Below, one piece after another: positions 22,414-31,631 of a DNA stretch of 63,232 nucleotides; the first letter of the stretch is position 1, and the number at the start of each line of letters is the position of its first letter. A model generated the notes under the pieces. It worked only from the letters and a program-made list of their open reading frames with translations, did no database searches and was not told where the DNA came from. The stretch is from CAZOWL01 sp964583605 (GTDB taxonomy: Bacteria > Pseudomonadota > Gammaproteobacteria > Chromatiales > Chromatiaceae): contig CAZOWL010000009.1 in the NCBI GenBank assembly GCA_964583605.1, positions 1 to 63,232 on the forward strand, in the 5' to 3' direction. Made by a program: the position numbers and the translations under genes.

Positions 22414-22615
22414 GGGTGTCGCTCCTGGCCTTGCGCCCCGCCAGCCGGGCGGCAAAAACCACTGCCCGGAAGGCGGGCCCGTCGTCCAGGCGACGGTCGG
22501 GACGTGATGCCGACATCTGCGTGGCTCTCGAGCCTCTGTCGCGCCTCGAATCACAGCAGACGCCAGCGCACTGCCCAGCCATCAGCCAGGACACGCTGAA
22601 ACGGTTTCGCGAAGC

Positions 22616-22822
22616 CTAGGCCCCGCGGTTGTATTTGCGTCGGAACTTGTCAACGCGCCCGGCGGTGTCGACGATCTTTTGCTTGCCGGTGTAGAACGGA
22701 TGACAGGCCGAGCAGACCTCGATATGCAGATCCTTGCCGAGCGTCGAGCGCGTGATGAGCTCATTCCCGCAACTGCACTGCACCTTGATCTCGGAATAGC
22801 TAGGATGGATGCCTTCTTTCAT
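22616..22822 (-). CDS. rpmE: 50S ribosomal protein L31 (zinc-binding form)
   Basis: The 68-residue L31 starts MKEGIHPSY and keeps all four zinc cysteines (C16, C18, C37, C40) in the patterns CSCG and CSACHPFYTGKQK. It is therefore the C+ form rather than the zinc-independent paralogue that many bacteria induce under zinc starvation. A good promoter lies upstream at 22885-22913. Confidence 0.96.
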   Translation of the reverse strand: MKEGIHPSYSEIKVQCSCGNELITRSTLGKDLHIEVCSACHPFYTGKQKIVDTAGRVDKFRRKYNRGA

Positions 22823-22884
22823 AACGACCTCGTAAGGACTTCGGCCGGTAAATCACAACAGGCCGCAGCAAGGACAAGCAACGC

Positions 22885-22913
22885 AGAATAGCGAGATCAC
22901 ATGGACCATTCAA
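22885..22913 (-). promoter_or_regulatory. Candidate sigma70 promoter of rpmE
   Basis: On the minus strand TTGAAT (22908-22913) and TATTCT (22885-22890) are separated by exactly 17 bases, about 63 bases before the rpmE start codon and just beyond the hemW stop. Each hexamer matches the consensus at four of six positions. Confidence 0.5.
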
Positions 22914-22926
22914 GGCGCGGCACCTG

Positions 22927-24168
22927 CTAAGCTGCATCACAGCCGGTGAAGGCCAAGAGGAGATCGTCGAGAAAACGTTGGCCGAGCGGGGTGGGCCGGA
23001 CCCATTCTTCGTCGAGCGCGAGCAGTCCTGCGCGTTCGGCGCGCATCGCTTGCGGGGCGATGCAGGCGAAGGGCAGGCCGGTTCGTTGGCGGAACAGGGC
23101 CTTCGGAAAGCCCTCGGTGAGGCGGAGCGCGTTCATCATCCACTCGGTGATCAACTCCGGCTCGCGGACGCTGTGTCGCTCGGCCGTGAAGAGACCCCTG
23201 GCCCGGGCGGCCAAGTAGTCCTCGGGTCGGGCGTACTTGACGGAGCGGCTCACCAATAGCGGAGGGCCCACGGTGCGCTTGCCGTGTGCGCCTGCGCCGA
23301 TCCCAATGTAGTCGCCGAAGGTCCAATAGTTCAGGTTGTGTCGGCAGCGAAGGCCCGGGCGCGCGAAGGCGGAGGTTTCATACTGCGTGAAGCCGGCCGT
23401 CGCCAGGCGCTCGACAGCCACAGCGTGCATGTCGGCGAGCCGCTCATCGTCGGGCAATGGCGGCGGCTCACGGTGAAACGGCGTATCAGGCTCGAGCGTC
23501 AGCTGGTAATAGGATATGTGGTCTGGCTCCAGGGCGATGGCCGCATCGACGTCGGCGCTGGCCGTGGCCAGGTCTTGGTGGGGAAGACCGTACATCAGAT
23601 CCAGGTTGACGTTGGCGAAGCCCGCAGAGCGTGCGCCGCGGACAGCGGCATGGATGTCAGCGACGGAGTGGATGCGCCCAAGCCGGCGCAGCTGTGGCGG
23701 CGCGAAGCTCTGCGCCCCGATCGACAAGCGGTTGACCCCGGCGGCGCGGTAGGCGGCGAGTCGACGGGTCTCGACCGTGCCGGGGTTGCTCTCCAACGTG
23801 ATCTCGGCGGCGGGCTCGATGGCGAGGAGATCGCCGATGCCCTGCAAGAGTTGGGTAATAGCCGTCCCGGACAAGAGGCTCGGGGTGCCGCCACCGATGA
23901 AGACGCTACTCAACGGCCGTGGCTCGGGCTGCCACGCGAGCTCTGCGGTCAGGTCACAGAGCAGGGCCTCGAGGTACTCGGCCTCCTGGATCCGACCCGT
24001 GTGCCGATAGGAATTGAAGTCACAGTATGGGCACTTGCGTCGGCACCACGGGATGTGCACATAGAGTGAGAGTGGCGGCGGATCGTCTGTGGTCTGGGGA
24101 TCGGGTGCGGCAGCGTTGTCTTGGATCTGCGCAGTGATCGGTAGGGACGCGCACGATCGCTCGGTCAT
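22927..24168 (-). CDS. hemW: Heme chaperone HemW (radical SAM)
   Basis: HemW is a radical SAM-fold heme chaperone, often mislabelled as coproporphyrinogen oxidase. The 4Fe-4S motif WCRRKCPYCDF has Phe where HemN has a fourth Cys, which identifies HemW. FIGGGTPSLL, the SIGAQSF strand, LMYGLPHQ and the C-terminal NYWTFGDYIGIGAGAHGK are also present. The start is uncertain. I used the ATG at 24168, while an ATG at 24240 would overlap uvrD by 26 bases and adds 24 residues without similarity. It follows uvrD on the same strand. Confidence 0.93.
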   Translation of the reverse strand: MTERSCASLPITAQIQDNAAAPDPQTTDDPPPLSLYVHIPWCRRKCPYCDFNSYRHTGRIQEAEYLEALLCDLTAELAWQPEPRPLSSVFIGGGTPSLLSGTAITQLLQGIGDLLAIEPAAEITLESNPGTVETRRLAAYRAAGVNRLSIGAQSFAPPQLRRLGRIHSVADIHAAVRGARSAGFANVNLDLMYGLPHQDLATASADVDAAIALEPDHISYYQLTLEPDTPFHREPPPLPDDERLADMHAVAVERLATAGFTQYETSAFARPGLRCRHNLNYWTFGDYIGIGAGAHGKRTVGPPLLVSRSVKYARPEDYLAARARGLFTAERHSVREPELITEWMMNALRLTEGFPKALFRQRTGLPFACIAPQAMRAERAGLLALDEEWVRPTPLGQRFLDDLLLAFTGCDAA

Positions 24169-24214
24169 CTGCTGCGGCTTTGCCTCCGCTTTGCCCTCAT
24201 CGCTACCGCGACAC

Positions 24215-26383
24215 TCACAGGATGGGCTCCAGTCGCGCATAGGTCAGGACCAGCCACTTGGCGCCGACGCTTGCGAAATTGACCTGAATGCGTGCGCTGC
24301 TGCCGTGGCCCTCGGTAGCGAGCACAACGCCCTCACCGAACCTAGGATGCAGCACGCGTTGGCCGAGGCGCAGAAGCCCGTCATTCGCGGCATCACGGGG
24401 AGATCCGGCGTCAGCTGCGGTGGCGGAGCGGATGCCACCGGCGCGAACCTCCTCGACGAACTCGGCAGGGATCTCACGTAGGAAGCGCGATGGGAAGGGA
24501 TAGTGCTCGTTACCGCGCAGGCGCCGGCTTTCGGCATGGGTCAGATAGAGATGCTGCATAGCGCGCGTCATGCCGACGTAGCAGAGCCGCCGCTCCTCGG
24601 CGAGCCGGTCCGGATCTTCCGCCGACAGGCTGTGCGGGAATAGGCCCTCCTCGACGCCGACCAGGAACACGATGGGAAACTCGAGCCCCTTGGCGCTATG
24701 CAGCGTCATCAGCTGCACCGTATCGACGTCGGCGTCCGATTGGGTCTCTCCGGCCTCGAGCGCTGCGTGCGAGAGGAAGGCCCCGAGCACATCGGCCTCG
24801 TCGTCGTCGGCCTCTTGCTCGTAGCGCGCGGCTGTCTCGATGAGCTGCTCGAGGTTCTCGATCCGATCTTGCCCCCGGCCGTCTTTCGCCTTCAGATAGA
24901 ACTCCGGGAGACCCGTAGCTGTCACCACCGTTGCGGCGAGATCCGCCAAGCTGCCCGGCTGCGTTGCTGTGCTCTGGTGTGTCCGAATCAGCTCGACAAA
25001 GGCATGCAAGGCGCTCGCCGGGCGCGTGGTCGGGCTCGTGCGGGCGATCAGATCAAGGGTCGCCTGCCAGAGTGAGACGGCGGCGTCACGGGCCTCTTCA
25101 CGCAGCACATCCAGCGTGCGGGTCCCGATGCCCCGCGTGGGAGTGTTCACCACGCGCTCGAAGGCGGCGTCGTCGTGCGGGTTGGCGATCAGTCGCAGGT
25201 AGGCTAGCGCATCACGGATCTCGGCGCGTTCGAAAAAGCGCAGCCCCCCGTAGACCCGATAGGGGATCTGCGCCTGAATCAAGGCCTCCTCGAATAGCCG
25301 TGACTGGGCCGTGGTGCGATACAGGATGGCGCACTCGGCGCGGCGGTACCCTTCGTCGTGGATATAACGCCGGATGCAATCCACGACAAAGCGGGCCTCA
25401 TCGACCTCGTTAAAGGCCGCATAGCGGCGTATCGGCTCGCCGGCGCCGACTTCGGTCCAGAGGCTCTTGCCGAGACGCCGCGGATTGTGCGCGATGAGGG
25501 CGTTCGCGGCACCGAGTATATTGCCAGTCGAGCGGTAGTTCTGCTCCAGGCGGACGATCTGGGTGTTCGTGTACTCGCGTTGAAAGCTCTGGATATTCTC
25601 GATGCGGGCGCCGCGCCAGCCGTAGATCGATTGATCATCATCGCCGACGAGGAACAGGTTGTCGCGCTCTCCGGCGAGGAGCCTTAGCCAGGCGTATTGG
25701 ATCGCGTTGGTGTCCTGGAACTCATCGACGAGGATGTGAGCGAAGCGCTGCTGGTAGTGGTGACGAATATCGCTTCGGTCACGTAGCAGGGCGTGGGCAC
25801 GGAGCAAGAGCTCGGCGAAGTCGACAACCCCGCCGCGCTCGCACGCAGCCTGATACTCGGCGTAGACACGAACCATCTGTTGCAGGAAGGGGTCGCCACC
25901 GTCATCGAGATGCCCGGCTTGCCGACCGTCGTCCTTCTGCTTGTTGATGAAGCCCATGGCCTGACGTGGTGGCCAACGGGCCTCATCGAGCCCCAAGGCT
26001 TTGAGCGTGCGGCGCACGAGGCGGTACTGATCTTCGGCGTCGAGGATCTGAAACTGCTGTGGAAGCCGCGCATCCTGCCAGTGGGCCCGCAGGAATCGGT
26101 GGGCCAGACCGTGAAAGGTACCGACCCACATCCCGCCGATCGGGTGTCCCAGCATCTGTTCGGTGCGGGCCTTCATCTCGCGTGCCGCCTTGTTCGTGAA
26201 GGTCACTGCCAGAATTGACCAGGGGGCCACGCCTTCGACTCGCATCAGCCAGGCGATCCGGTGCACCAGGACCCGCGTCTTACCACTGCCGGCGCCGGCC
26301 AGGACCAGCCGGTTGCCGGACTCGGCCGTGACGGCCTCCCGCTGGGCGGGGTTGAGCGGGGCGAGGATCTCCGAGACGTCCAT
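24215..26383 (-). CDS. uvrD: DNA helicase II (UvrD)
   Basis: UvrD is the superfamily 1A 3'-5' helicase of mismatch and excision repair. The 722-residue protein (E. coli 720) begins MDVSEILAPLNPAQREAV. It contains AGAGSGKTRVLV (motif I), VTFTNKAAREM (Ia), ILVDEFQDTN (II), GDDDQSIYGWRGA (III), EQNYRST (IV), LMTLHSAKGLEF (V) and YVGMTRAMQHL (VI). The C-terminal Tudor-like domain ends in RLEPI. A TAGAAT sequence lies only 7 bases before the ATG and no Shine-Dalgarno is visible, so a leaderless transcript is possible. It is divergent from hemE. Confidence 0.96.
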   Translation of the reverse strand: MDVSEILAPLNPAQREAVTAESGNRLVLAGAGSGKTRVLVHRIAWLMRVEGVAPWSILAVTFTNKAAREMKARTEQMLGHPIGGMWVGTFHGLAHRFLRAHWQDARLPQQFQILDAEDQYRLVRRTLKALGLDEARWPPRQAMGFINKQKDDGRQAGHLDDGGDPFLQQMVRVYAEYQAACERGGVVDFAELLLRAHALLRDRSDIRHHYQQRFAHILVDEFQDTNAIQYAWLRLLAGERDNLFLVGDDDQSIYGWRGARIENIQSFQREYTNTQIVRLEQNYRSTGNILGAANALIAHNPRRLGKSLWTEVGAGEPIRRYAAFNEVDEARFVVDCIRRYIHDEGYRRAECAILYRTTAQSRLFEEALIQAQIPYRVYGGLRFFERAEIRDALAYLRLIANPHDDAAFERVVNTPTRGIGTRTLDVLREEARDAAVSLWQATLDLIARTSPTTRPASALHAFVELIRTHQSTATQPGSLADLAATVVTATGLPEFYLKAKDGRGQDRIENLEQLIETAARYEQEADDDEADVLGAFLSHAALEAGETQSDADVDTVQLMTLHSAKGLEFPIVFLVGVEEGLFPHSLSAEDPDRLAEERRLCYVGMTRAMQHLYLTHAESRRLRGNEHYPFPSRFLREIPAEFVEEVRAGGIRSATAADAGSPRDAANDGLLRLGQRVLHPRFGEGVVLATEGHGSSARIQVNFASVGAKWLVLTYARLEPIL

Positions 26384-26389
26384 CCGGGC

Positions 26390-26395
26390 ATTCTA
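26390..26395 (-). promoter_or_regulatory. Possible -10 element of uvrD
   Basis: TAGAAT on the minus strand matches the sigma70 -10 consensus at five of six bases, but it lies so close to the ATG that transcription would start at or near the first codon. No convincing -35 hexamer is present at the right distance. Confidence 0.25.
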
Positions 26396-26526
26396 TCGCG
26401 AATGGCAGCTTGCTCGCCGTGGCTAGTGCCCGTTCGCCCCAGGAGCGAAGGCGTTGGCTTGGAGGCTGAGCGGCAGCCTCGTCGTTCGGAGGCAAGCTCA
26501 GGTGCCACCGGCGGGCGCCGCCGTTG

Positions 26527-26532
26527 TAGAAT
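26527..26532 (+). promoter_or_regulatory. Possible -10 element of hemE
   Basis: TAGAAT on the + strand lies about 67 bases before the hemE GTG, in the same TAGAATGC context as the sequence in front of uvrD on the other side of the divergent gap. The -35 region is poor. Confidence 0.22.
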
Positions 26533-26598
26533 GCACGCCCATGGATCACGCGCCCGCTCGCTCGCTGCGAGTGGCCAACCTCGAGAAACGGCACCCCT

Positions 26599-27663
26599 GT
26601 GAGTGAGCTGCAGAACGATACCCTGTTGCGCGCGCTGCTGCGCGAGCCAGTCGCCTACACCCCTGTCTGGATGATGCGTCAGGCTGGGCGCTATCTCCCC
26701 GAATATCGCGCCACGCGTGCCCGAGCCGGGAGCTTCATGGATCTCTGCATGGACCCAGAGCTTGCTTGCGAAGTGACTCTGCAGCCCCTGCAGCGTTTTC
26801 CCCTCGACGCGGCCATCCTATTCTCCGACATCCTGACAATCCCGGATGCCATGGGGCTGGGGCTTTACTTCGCCGAGGGCGAGGGGCCGCACTTCGAGCG
26901 GCCCGTGCGCACCGAGGCGGATGTCGAGCGTCTGGGTGTACCCGACCCCGAGCAGGATCTCGCCTATGTCATGGAGGCGGTAGCGCTGATCCGTCGCGAG
27001 CTCGGCGGCCGCGTGCCACTCATCGGTTTCTCCGGAAGCCCTTGGACGCTGGCCACCTACATGGTCGAGGGCGGCGGCGTCAAGAGCTTTACGCATACCA
27101 AGGGGATGATGTTCGAGCGGCCAGAGCTCCTGCATCAACTCCTCGGCAAGATCACCGACGCCGTCATCGCGTATCTCAACGCCCAGATCGCCCGCGGTGC
27201 GCAGGCGGTGATGGTGTTCGACACCTGGGGCGGGGCGCTCGCGCCAGCGAACTATCGTGAGTTCTCATTAGGTTATATGGCGCGGATCGTCGCCGGCGTG
27301 ACCCGCGAGGCCGAGGGGCGCCGGGTGCCCGTCGTCCTATTCACGAAAAATGGCGGGCAGTGGCTCGGCGACATCGCCGAGAGCGGGTGCGATGCACTCG
27401 GTGTCGACTGGACGACGGACCTGGCTGACGCGCGGCGCCTGGTGCAGGATCGGGTGGCCCTGCAGGGGAATCTCGATCCGTGCGTTCTTTACGCCTCGCC
27501 CGAGCGGATCCGCGACCAGGTGGGGCGGGTGCTATCGAGCTATGGCCGAGGGCACGGACACGTCTTCAATCTCGGCCACGGCATTACACCAGATGTAGAC
27601 CCTGATCATGCCGCGGCCATGGTGGCCGCGGTGCATGAGCTGAGTCCCGCTTATCACGCCTAG
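26599..27663 (+). CDS. hemE: Uroporphyrinogen decarboxylase
   Basis: HemE decarboxylates uroporphyrinogen III to coproporphyrinogen III in heme and (bacterio)chlorophyll synthesis. The 354-residue protein has the N-terminal signature PVWMMRQAGRYLPEYRA, the catalytic Asp in ILFSDILTIPDAMG, GFSGSPWTLATYMVEGGGVK, and the C-terminal NLGHGITPDVDP. The start codon is GTG with no clear Shine-Dalgarno. It stands alone on the + strand between uvrD and rpoH. Confidence 0.97.
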   Translation: MSELQNDTLLRALLREPVAYTPVWMMRQAGRYLPEYRATRARAGSFMDLCMDPELACEVTLQPLQRFPLDAAILFSDILTIPDAMGLGLYFAEGEGPHFERPVRTEADVERLGVPDPEQDLAYVMEAVALIRRELGGRVPLIGFSGSPWTLATYMVEGGGVKSFTHTKGMMFERPELLHQLLGKITDAVIAYLNAQIARGAQAVMVFDTWGGALAPANYREFSLGYMARIVAGVTREAEGRRVPVVLFTKNGGQWLGDIAESGCDALGVDWTTDLADARRLVQDRVALQGNLDPCVLYASPERIRDQVGRVLSSYGRGHGHVFNLGHGITPDVDPDHAAAMVAAVHELSPAYHA

Positions 27664-27678
27664 ACCGGGTGAATGACG

Positions 27679-27701
27679 GTGGTCTCTAACCCCTAGACCA
27701 C
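27679..27701. terminator. Hairpin between convergent hemE and rpoH
   Basis: GTGGTCT and AGACCAC form a perfect 7-bp stem with a 9-base loop in the 39-base gap between the two convergent stop codons. No T-run is adjacent, so it may be a weak bidirectional terminator or a 3'-end stabiliser. Confidence 0.4.
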
Positions 27702-27702
27702 G

Positions 27703-28542
27703 TCAGGCCTCGAGCTGTACGCGCAGCTTCTTCATCGCATTCTTTTCAATCTGCCGGATGCGCTCGGCCGAGACATCGAACTGCTGCGCGAGCTCATGAA
27801 GGGTTTGCTTCTTCTCGCCGAGCCACCGCGCCGAGAGGATCGTCTTGCTGCGATCATCGAGCCCGGATAGGGCGGCGTAGAGTCGCTCGCGCTGGTTTTG
27901 CGCGGTGTCTTCGCGCTCGATGGCGCTGGCCGGCTCCATGCGGGTATCCGGCAAGTAGGTTGCTGGTGCTGAGATCCCTTCATCGTCGTCGGAGTCGTCA
28001 CCGTCGAAGGCAAGATCCTGGTTGGCCAGCCGCGATTCCATCTCGAGGACCGTCTCCGGCTTCACGCCTAGATCTCGGGCCACGTCCTCGACCTCTTCCC
28101 GCGAGAACCAGCCAAGCCGCTTCTTGGCGCTACGTAAATTAAAGAATAGCTTGCGCTGTGCCTTCGTCGTCGCGACCTTCACGATGCGCCAATTGCGGAG
28201 GATGTACTCGTGAATCTCCGCCCGAATCCAGTGCACAGCGAAGGAGACTAGGCGCACGCCCATGTCGGGCTCGAAGCGCCGCACAGCCTTCATCAGGCCG
28301 ACGGTCCCTTCTTGGATGAGGTCCGGCAGTGGGAGACCGTAGCCAAGATAGCCGCGCGCGATGCGGATCACAAAGCGCAGGTGAGATAGCACAAGTCGCC
28401 GTGCTGCATCGCTGTCGTCGTTCTGCCGCAGCTTCAAGGCGAGCGCCCGTTCTTCTTCCGGGGTGAGCACCGGGATCTGATAGGCACCACTGATATACGC
28501 CTCGATGCTACCGGACGGGAGGAGCGAGAGATCTTTATTCAT
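27703..28542 (-). CDS. rpoH: RNA polymerase heat-shock sigma factor (sigma 32)
   Basis: RpoH directs transcription of heat-shock genes. The 279-residue protein has region 2 with SHLRFVIRIARGYLGYGLPLPDLIQEG, the RpoH box QRKLFFNLR that separates it from RpoD and RpoS, and the C-terminal region 4 helix-turn-helix QTLHELAQQFDVSAERIRQIEKNAMKKLR. It follows ftsYEX on the same strand, as in most gammaproteobacteria, 177 bases beyond the ftsX stop codon. That gap contains the AGCGG/CCGCT hairpin with a short T-run and a weak TTAGCA-N18-TAGGAT promoter-like pair. Confidence 0.97.
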   Translation of the reverse strand: MNKDLSLLPSGSIEAYISGAYQIPVLTPEEERALALKLRQNDDSDAARRLVLSHLRFVIRIARGYLGYGLPLPDLIQEGTVGLMKAVRRFEPDMGVRLVSFAVHWIRAEIHEYILRNWRIVKVATTKAQRKLFFNLRSAKKRLGWFSREEVEDVARDLGVKPETVLEMESRLANQDLAFDGDDSDDDEGISAPATYLPDTRMEPASAIEREDTAQNQRERLYAALSGLDDRSKTILSARWLGEKKQTLHELAQQFDVSAERIRQIEKNAMKKLRVQLEA

Positions 28543-28719
28543 GGCCTAAAACCCTAGTTTTGAACTCTGGTGAATATCCTAGCAGCAAGCTGAGGATTTT
28601 GCTAACACCTAAAGAGCGGTTTTCGCCGCTGAGCCGTCATGGCGGAAGTCTAGTAAAGATCTTGTTTGGCCGTCGTCGCGAAGATGGACAGCCGTTGGCG
28701 GGAGTTAGTTCAAAGCAAG

Positions 28720-29676
28720 CTATCTCGGCTTGATGGCGTAAAGGTGGCGGCTGACCGCGAGCCAACTGCCAAGATAGCCGAGCAGAGTGCCACCGCCGAT
28801 CATCGCTGCCAGAGCGGGGAGGCTGAGGCCGATGAGCGGAAACTGCGTCGTATATAGCGCCGCGAGACGCGACACGGGCGCTTGGAGGAGGAGCAGTCCG
28901 GTGATGACGAGCAGACAGGCGGCGGTGCCGCCTAGCAGTCCGTACCAGGCGCCGGCGTAGAGAAATGGCCTGCGGATGAAGGCGTGGGTAGCCCCGACGA
29001 GCTCCATGATGCGGATCTCCTCACGCCGGTTCTCGATCTCGAGTCGGACCGTATTGCCAACGATGAGCAGCAGCGCGCTGGCTAGGAGGGCGGCCAGAAT
29101 GCTTACCCCCCGCTCGGCGAGCTGCACCATGGCCTGGAAGCGACGCACCCAGTGGGCGTCGTGGCGGACCATATCGATCTCCGGCAGGCCCTCGAGCTCG
29201 GCGCCCAGTCGCTCGAGGGCCGCGGCATCATCGGCATGTGGCGCCGGGGCAAGGGAGAGCACGAACGGCAAGGGGTTATCCGGGAGTCCGGCCAGGACAT
29301 CGTCGAAGCCGCTATATGCGCGAAATTCGGCCAATGCCTCGTCACGGGTGATGATATCGACCCGGGCGAACTCTGGTCGTGTCCGCAGCCGCGTGGCCAG
29401 GCGCTCGGCGTCGTCGGCGCCGGCGTCCGGGGTGAGGAAGACCGAGAGCGCGGCCTCTTGCTCCCAACCCAGGGTGAGCGCCTTCAAGTTCGCCGTGATG
29501 ACGTAGAGCCCGCCGGGTAAGGCGAGCGCGATGCCGAGGACCGCCACCGTCATCAGCGTCGGCAAGGGTGCTCGCAGAATCCGTCCGAGCGCCGCCACGG
29601 CGTTCTGCGCGTGGTGCCTGAGCCAGGCCCTCGGGAGCTCTTGAATCCTCGCGGTACGGCGGCGACGTCCCGTCAT
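28720..29676 (-). CDS. ftsX: Cell division ABC transporter permease FtsX
   Basis: FtsX works with FtsE to activate peptidoglycan hydrolysis at the septum. The 318-residue protein has a basic cytoplasmic N terminus with LPTLMTVAVLGIALALPGGLYVI as the first helix. An extracytoplasmic domain (about 65-180) follows, then three C-terminal helices with the conserved NTVRLEIENRREEIRIMELVGATHAFIRRPF coupling region. It lies 5 bases downstream of ftsE. Confidence 0.95.
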   Translation of the reverse strand: MTGRRRRTARIQELPRAWLRHHAQNAVAALGRILRAPLPTLMTVAVLGIALALPGGLYVITANLKALTLGWEQEAALSVFLTPDAGADDAERLATRLRTRPEFARVDIITRDEALAEFRAYSGFDDVLAGLPDNPLPFVLSLAPAPHADDAAALERLGAELEGLPEIDMVRHDAHWVRRFQAMVQLAERGVSILAALLASALLLIVGNTVRLEIENRREEIRIMELVGATHAFIRRPFLYAGAWYGLLGGTAACLLVITGLLLLQAPVSRLAALYTTQFPLIGLSLPALAAMIGGGTLLGYLGSWLAVSRHLYAIKPR

Positions 29677-29681
29677 GACGA

Positions 29682-30350
29682 TCAGGGTAGTGCTGAGTCG
29701 CCGGCTAGACGGCCCTCATGGAGAACGACAGTACGGTAAGGAAGGGCGCGGATGAGACTGACATCGTGCGTTGCGATCAGCAGTGTCACGCCGACCTGGT
29801 TGAAGCGGGTGAAGAGATCCATGATCTCCCACGACAGGTTCGGGTCGAGATTGCCGGTGGGCTCATCGGCCAGCAGGAGCGGTGGGCGAGCGACGATTGC
29901 CCGCGCGATTCCAACGCGCTGCTGCTCGCCGCCCGAGAGGGAGACGGGCTGGGCGGATTCGTAGCGGAGCAAGCTTACCTGATCCAGGGCTGCGCGCACC
30001 CGCCGGCCGATCTCCTTCGGCCCGAGCCCGGCGACGACCAACGGCAGGGCGACATTGTCATACACGGTCCTGTCGGCGAGGAGTCGGTGGTCCTGAAAGA
30101 TCATCCCGACCTCGCGGCGGTGGTAAGGTATGCGCCGGCTCGGCAGACGCCCCAGATCACGTCGGTTGACATGGATCTGACCGCGCGTCGGCCGCTCCAG
30201 TAGGCCGATCAGCTTGAGCACTGTGCTCTTGCCGGCGCCTGAATGGCCCGTCAAGAAGACCATTTCTCCACGCTCCAAGGTGAAGGTCAGGTCGCGAAGG
30301 GCATCACCGCGGGCGGGGTAACGCTTGGTGACATGCGAGAAACGGATCAC
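29682..30350 (-). CDS. ftsE: Cell division ATP-binding protein FtsE
   Basis: FtsE is the ATPase partner of FtsX. The 222-residue ABC protein has GHSGAGKST (Walker A), the FtsE-type IFQDHRLL Q-loop, the LSGGEQQRVGIARAI signature, LLLADEPTGNLDP (Walker B) and the H-loop ATHDVSL. It overlaps the end of ftsY by 4 bases and is followed closely by ftsX. Confidence 0.96.
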   Translation of the reverse strand: MIRFSHVTKRYPARGDALRDLTFTLERGEMVFLTGHSGAGKSTVLKLIGLLERPTRGQIHVNRRDLGRLPSRRIPYHRREVGMIFQDHRLLADRTVYDNVALPLVVAGLGPKEIGRRVRAALDQVSLLRYESAQPVSLSGGEQQRVGIARAIVARPPLLLADEPTGNLDPNLSWEIMDLFTRFNQVGVTLLIATHDVSLIRALPYRTVVLHEGRLAGDSALP

Positions 30351-31417
30351 GGCCGGTTGGAATCGGTTGCGAGCAGGGCCTCGACGAGCTCCTCTGCATC
30401 GAAAGGCCGCAGGTCCTCGATCCCCTCGCCTACGCCAACGAAGCGGATCGGGACCTTGACGCGCTCGGCGATAGCGAACAGGATCCCGCCCTTGGCGGTC
30501 CCGTCGAGCTTGGTCAAAGTGATCCCGGTCAAGCCGACCGCGCTATCGAACTGCAAGGCCTGACTGAGGGCATTTTGTCCCGTTGTGGCGTCGACGACGA
30601 GCATGACCTCGTGGGGGGCGTCCGGGTCGATCTTCTTCATCACCCGTGCGATCTTGGTCAGCTCATCCATGAGGTTGGATTTGGTGTGAAGCCGCCCGGC
30701 GGTGTCGGCGATCAGCACGTCGAATGCGCGCGCGGTGGCCGCCTGCAGGGCATCGAAGATCACGGCGGCGGGATCGGCGCCGGCGTGCTGCGCGATGACC
30801 GGTACCTGATTGCGCTCGCCCCATGCCTGGAGCTGCTCGACAGCCGCCGCGCGAAAGGTATCGCCGGCGGCCAACATGACCCGATTTCCCTCGTCCTGGA
30901 GTCGGCGGGCGAGCTTACCGATCGTCGTGGTCTTGCCGGCGCCGTTCACGCCGACCATCAGAACGACCTGCGGCCGGTTCGGCGCGGCTTGCCGGACAGG
31001 CGCCGTGTGGCGCACTAGGATGGCGCGAAGATCGGCCTTCAAGGCTTGTAGCAAGTCCTGGGGCTCCAGGATTTCCCGGCGCGCGACCCTAAGACTCAGA
31101 TCGTGGATGATTCGGTTGGTCGCGTCGATGCCGATGTCTGCCGATAGAAGCAGCGTCTCGAGGTCCTCGAAGAGCGCGTCATCGATACGCTGGTCCCCGC
31201 GCAGCAGAGCGCCGAGTCCTTCGCCGAGATTCTGTCTGGTGCGGGTCAGCCGATCCTTGAGGCGGGAGAGCAGGCGGCCCGGCTTGGCGGGCCGGGGCGT
31301 CTCCGGCAGCGGCTCGCCAGCGCTCTCGTCAGGTACCTTGGCGGGGTCGTCGGTCTCGGGGGATAGGGCGGATGCCTCGCCGCTGGCCGTGCGTCTTTTC
31401 CTACCGAATCCGAACAT
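30347..31417 (-). CDS. ftsY: Signal recognition particle receptor FtsY
   Basis: FtsY is the SRP receptor GTPase that docks ribosomes translating membrane proteins. From the ATG at 31417 (MFGFGRKRR, the usual FtsY start) the product is 356 residues. A short acidic A domain (about 15-50) is followed by the N domain (RLKDRLTRTRQNLGEGL) and the G domain with GVNGAGKTTTIGKLA, DTFRAAAVEQL, DTAGRL and TKLDGTAKGG. An upstream extension of the frame to 31525 has no similarity. The A domain is short compared with E. coli. Confidence 0.95.
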   Translation of the reverse strand: MFGFGRKRRTASGEASALSPETDDPAKVPDESAGEPLPETPRPAKPGRLLSRLKDRLTRTRQNLGEGLGALLRGDQRIDDALFEDLETLLLSADIGIDATNRIIHDLSLRVARREILEPQDLLQALKADLRAILVRHTAPVRQAAPNRPQVVLMVGVNGAGKTTTIGKLARRLQDEGNRVMLAAGDTFRAAAVEQLQAWGERNQVPVIAQHAGADPAAVIFDALQAATARAFDVLIADTAGRLHTKSNLMDELTKIARVMKKIDPDAPHEVMLVVDATTGQNALSQALQFDSAVGLTGITLTKLDGTAKGGILFAIAERVKVPIRFVGVGEGIEDLRPFDAEELVEALLATDSNRP

Positions 31418-31631
31418 GGCTCGCAAATCTCGTGTTGGGTGGGGAACCCCGAGGCCCCGCGTTGGTCTGCACGGCAGACCTTCGAGGCCTAGCCCGGCAT
31501 GACGAGAAGTCTCCCGGGGGGCCATTCGCCATCTGGCATCCTACCAAAAGGGCTGGTGTCATGTTGGGCGCGTGCTGCAGGGATACAGATGGGTCGGGAT
31601 CTTGCTGGATAAGATGAATCGCGGAGACATG

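Noticed and set aside
21481..22554. Extended N terminus of malate dehydrogenase
   Set aside because: The first 47 codons lack similarity to the family, and the ATG at 22413 has an AGGAG site and begins the Rossmann fold.
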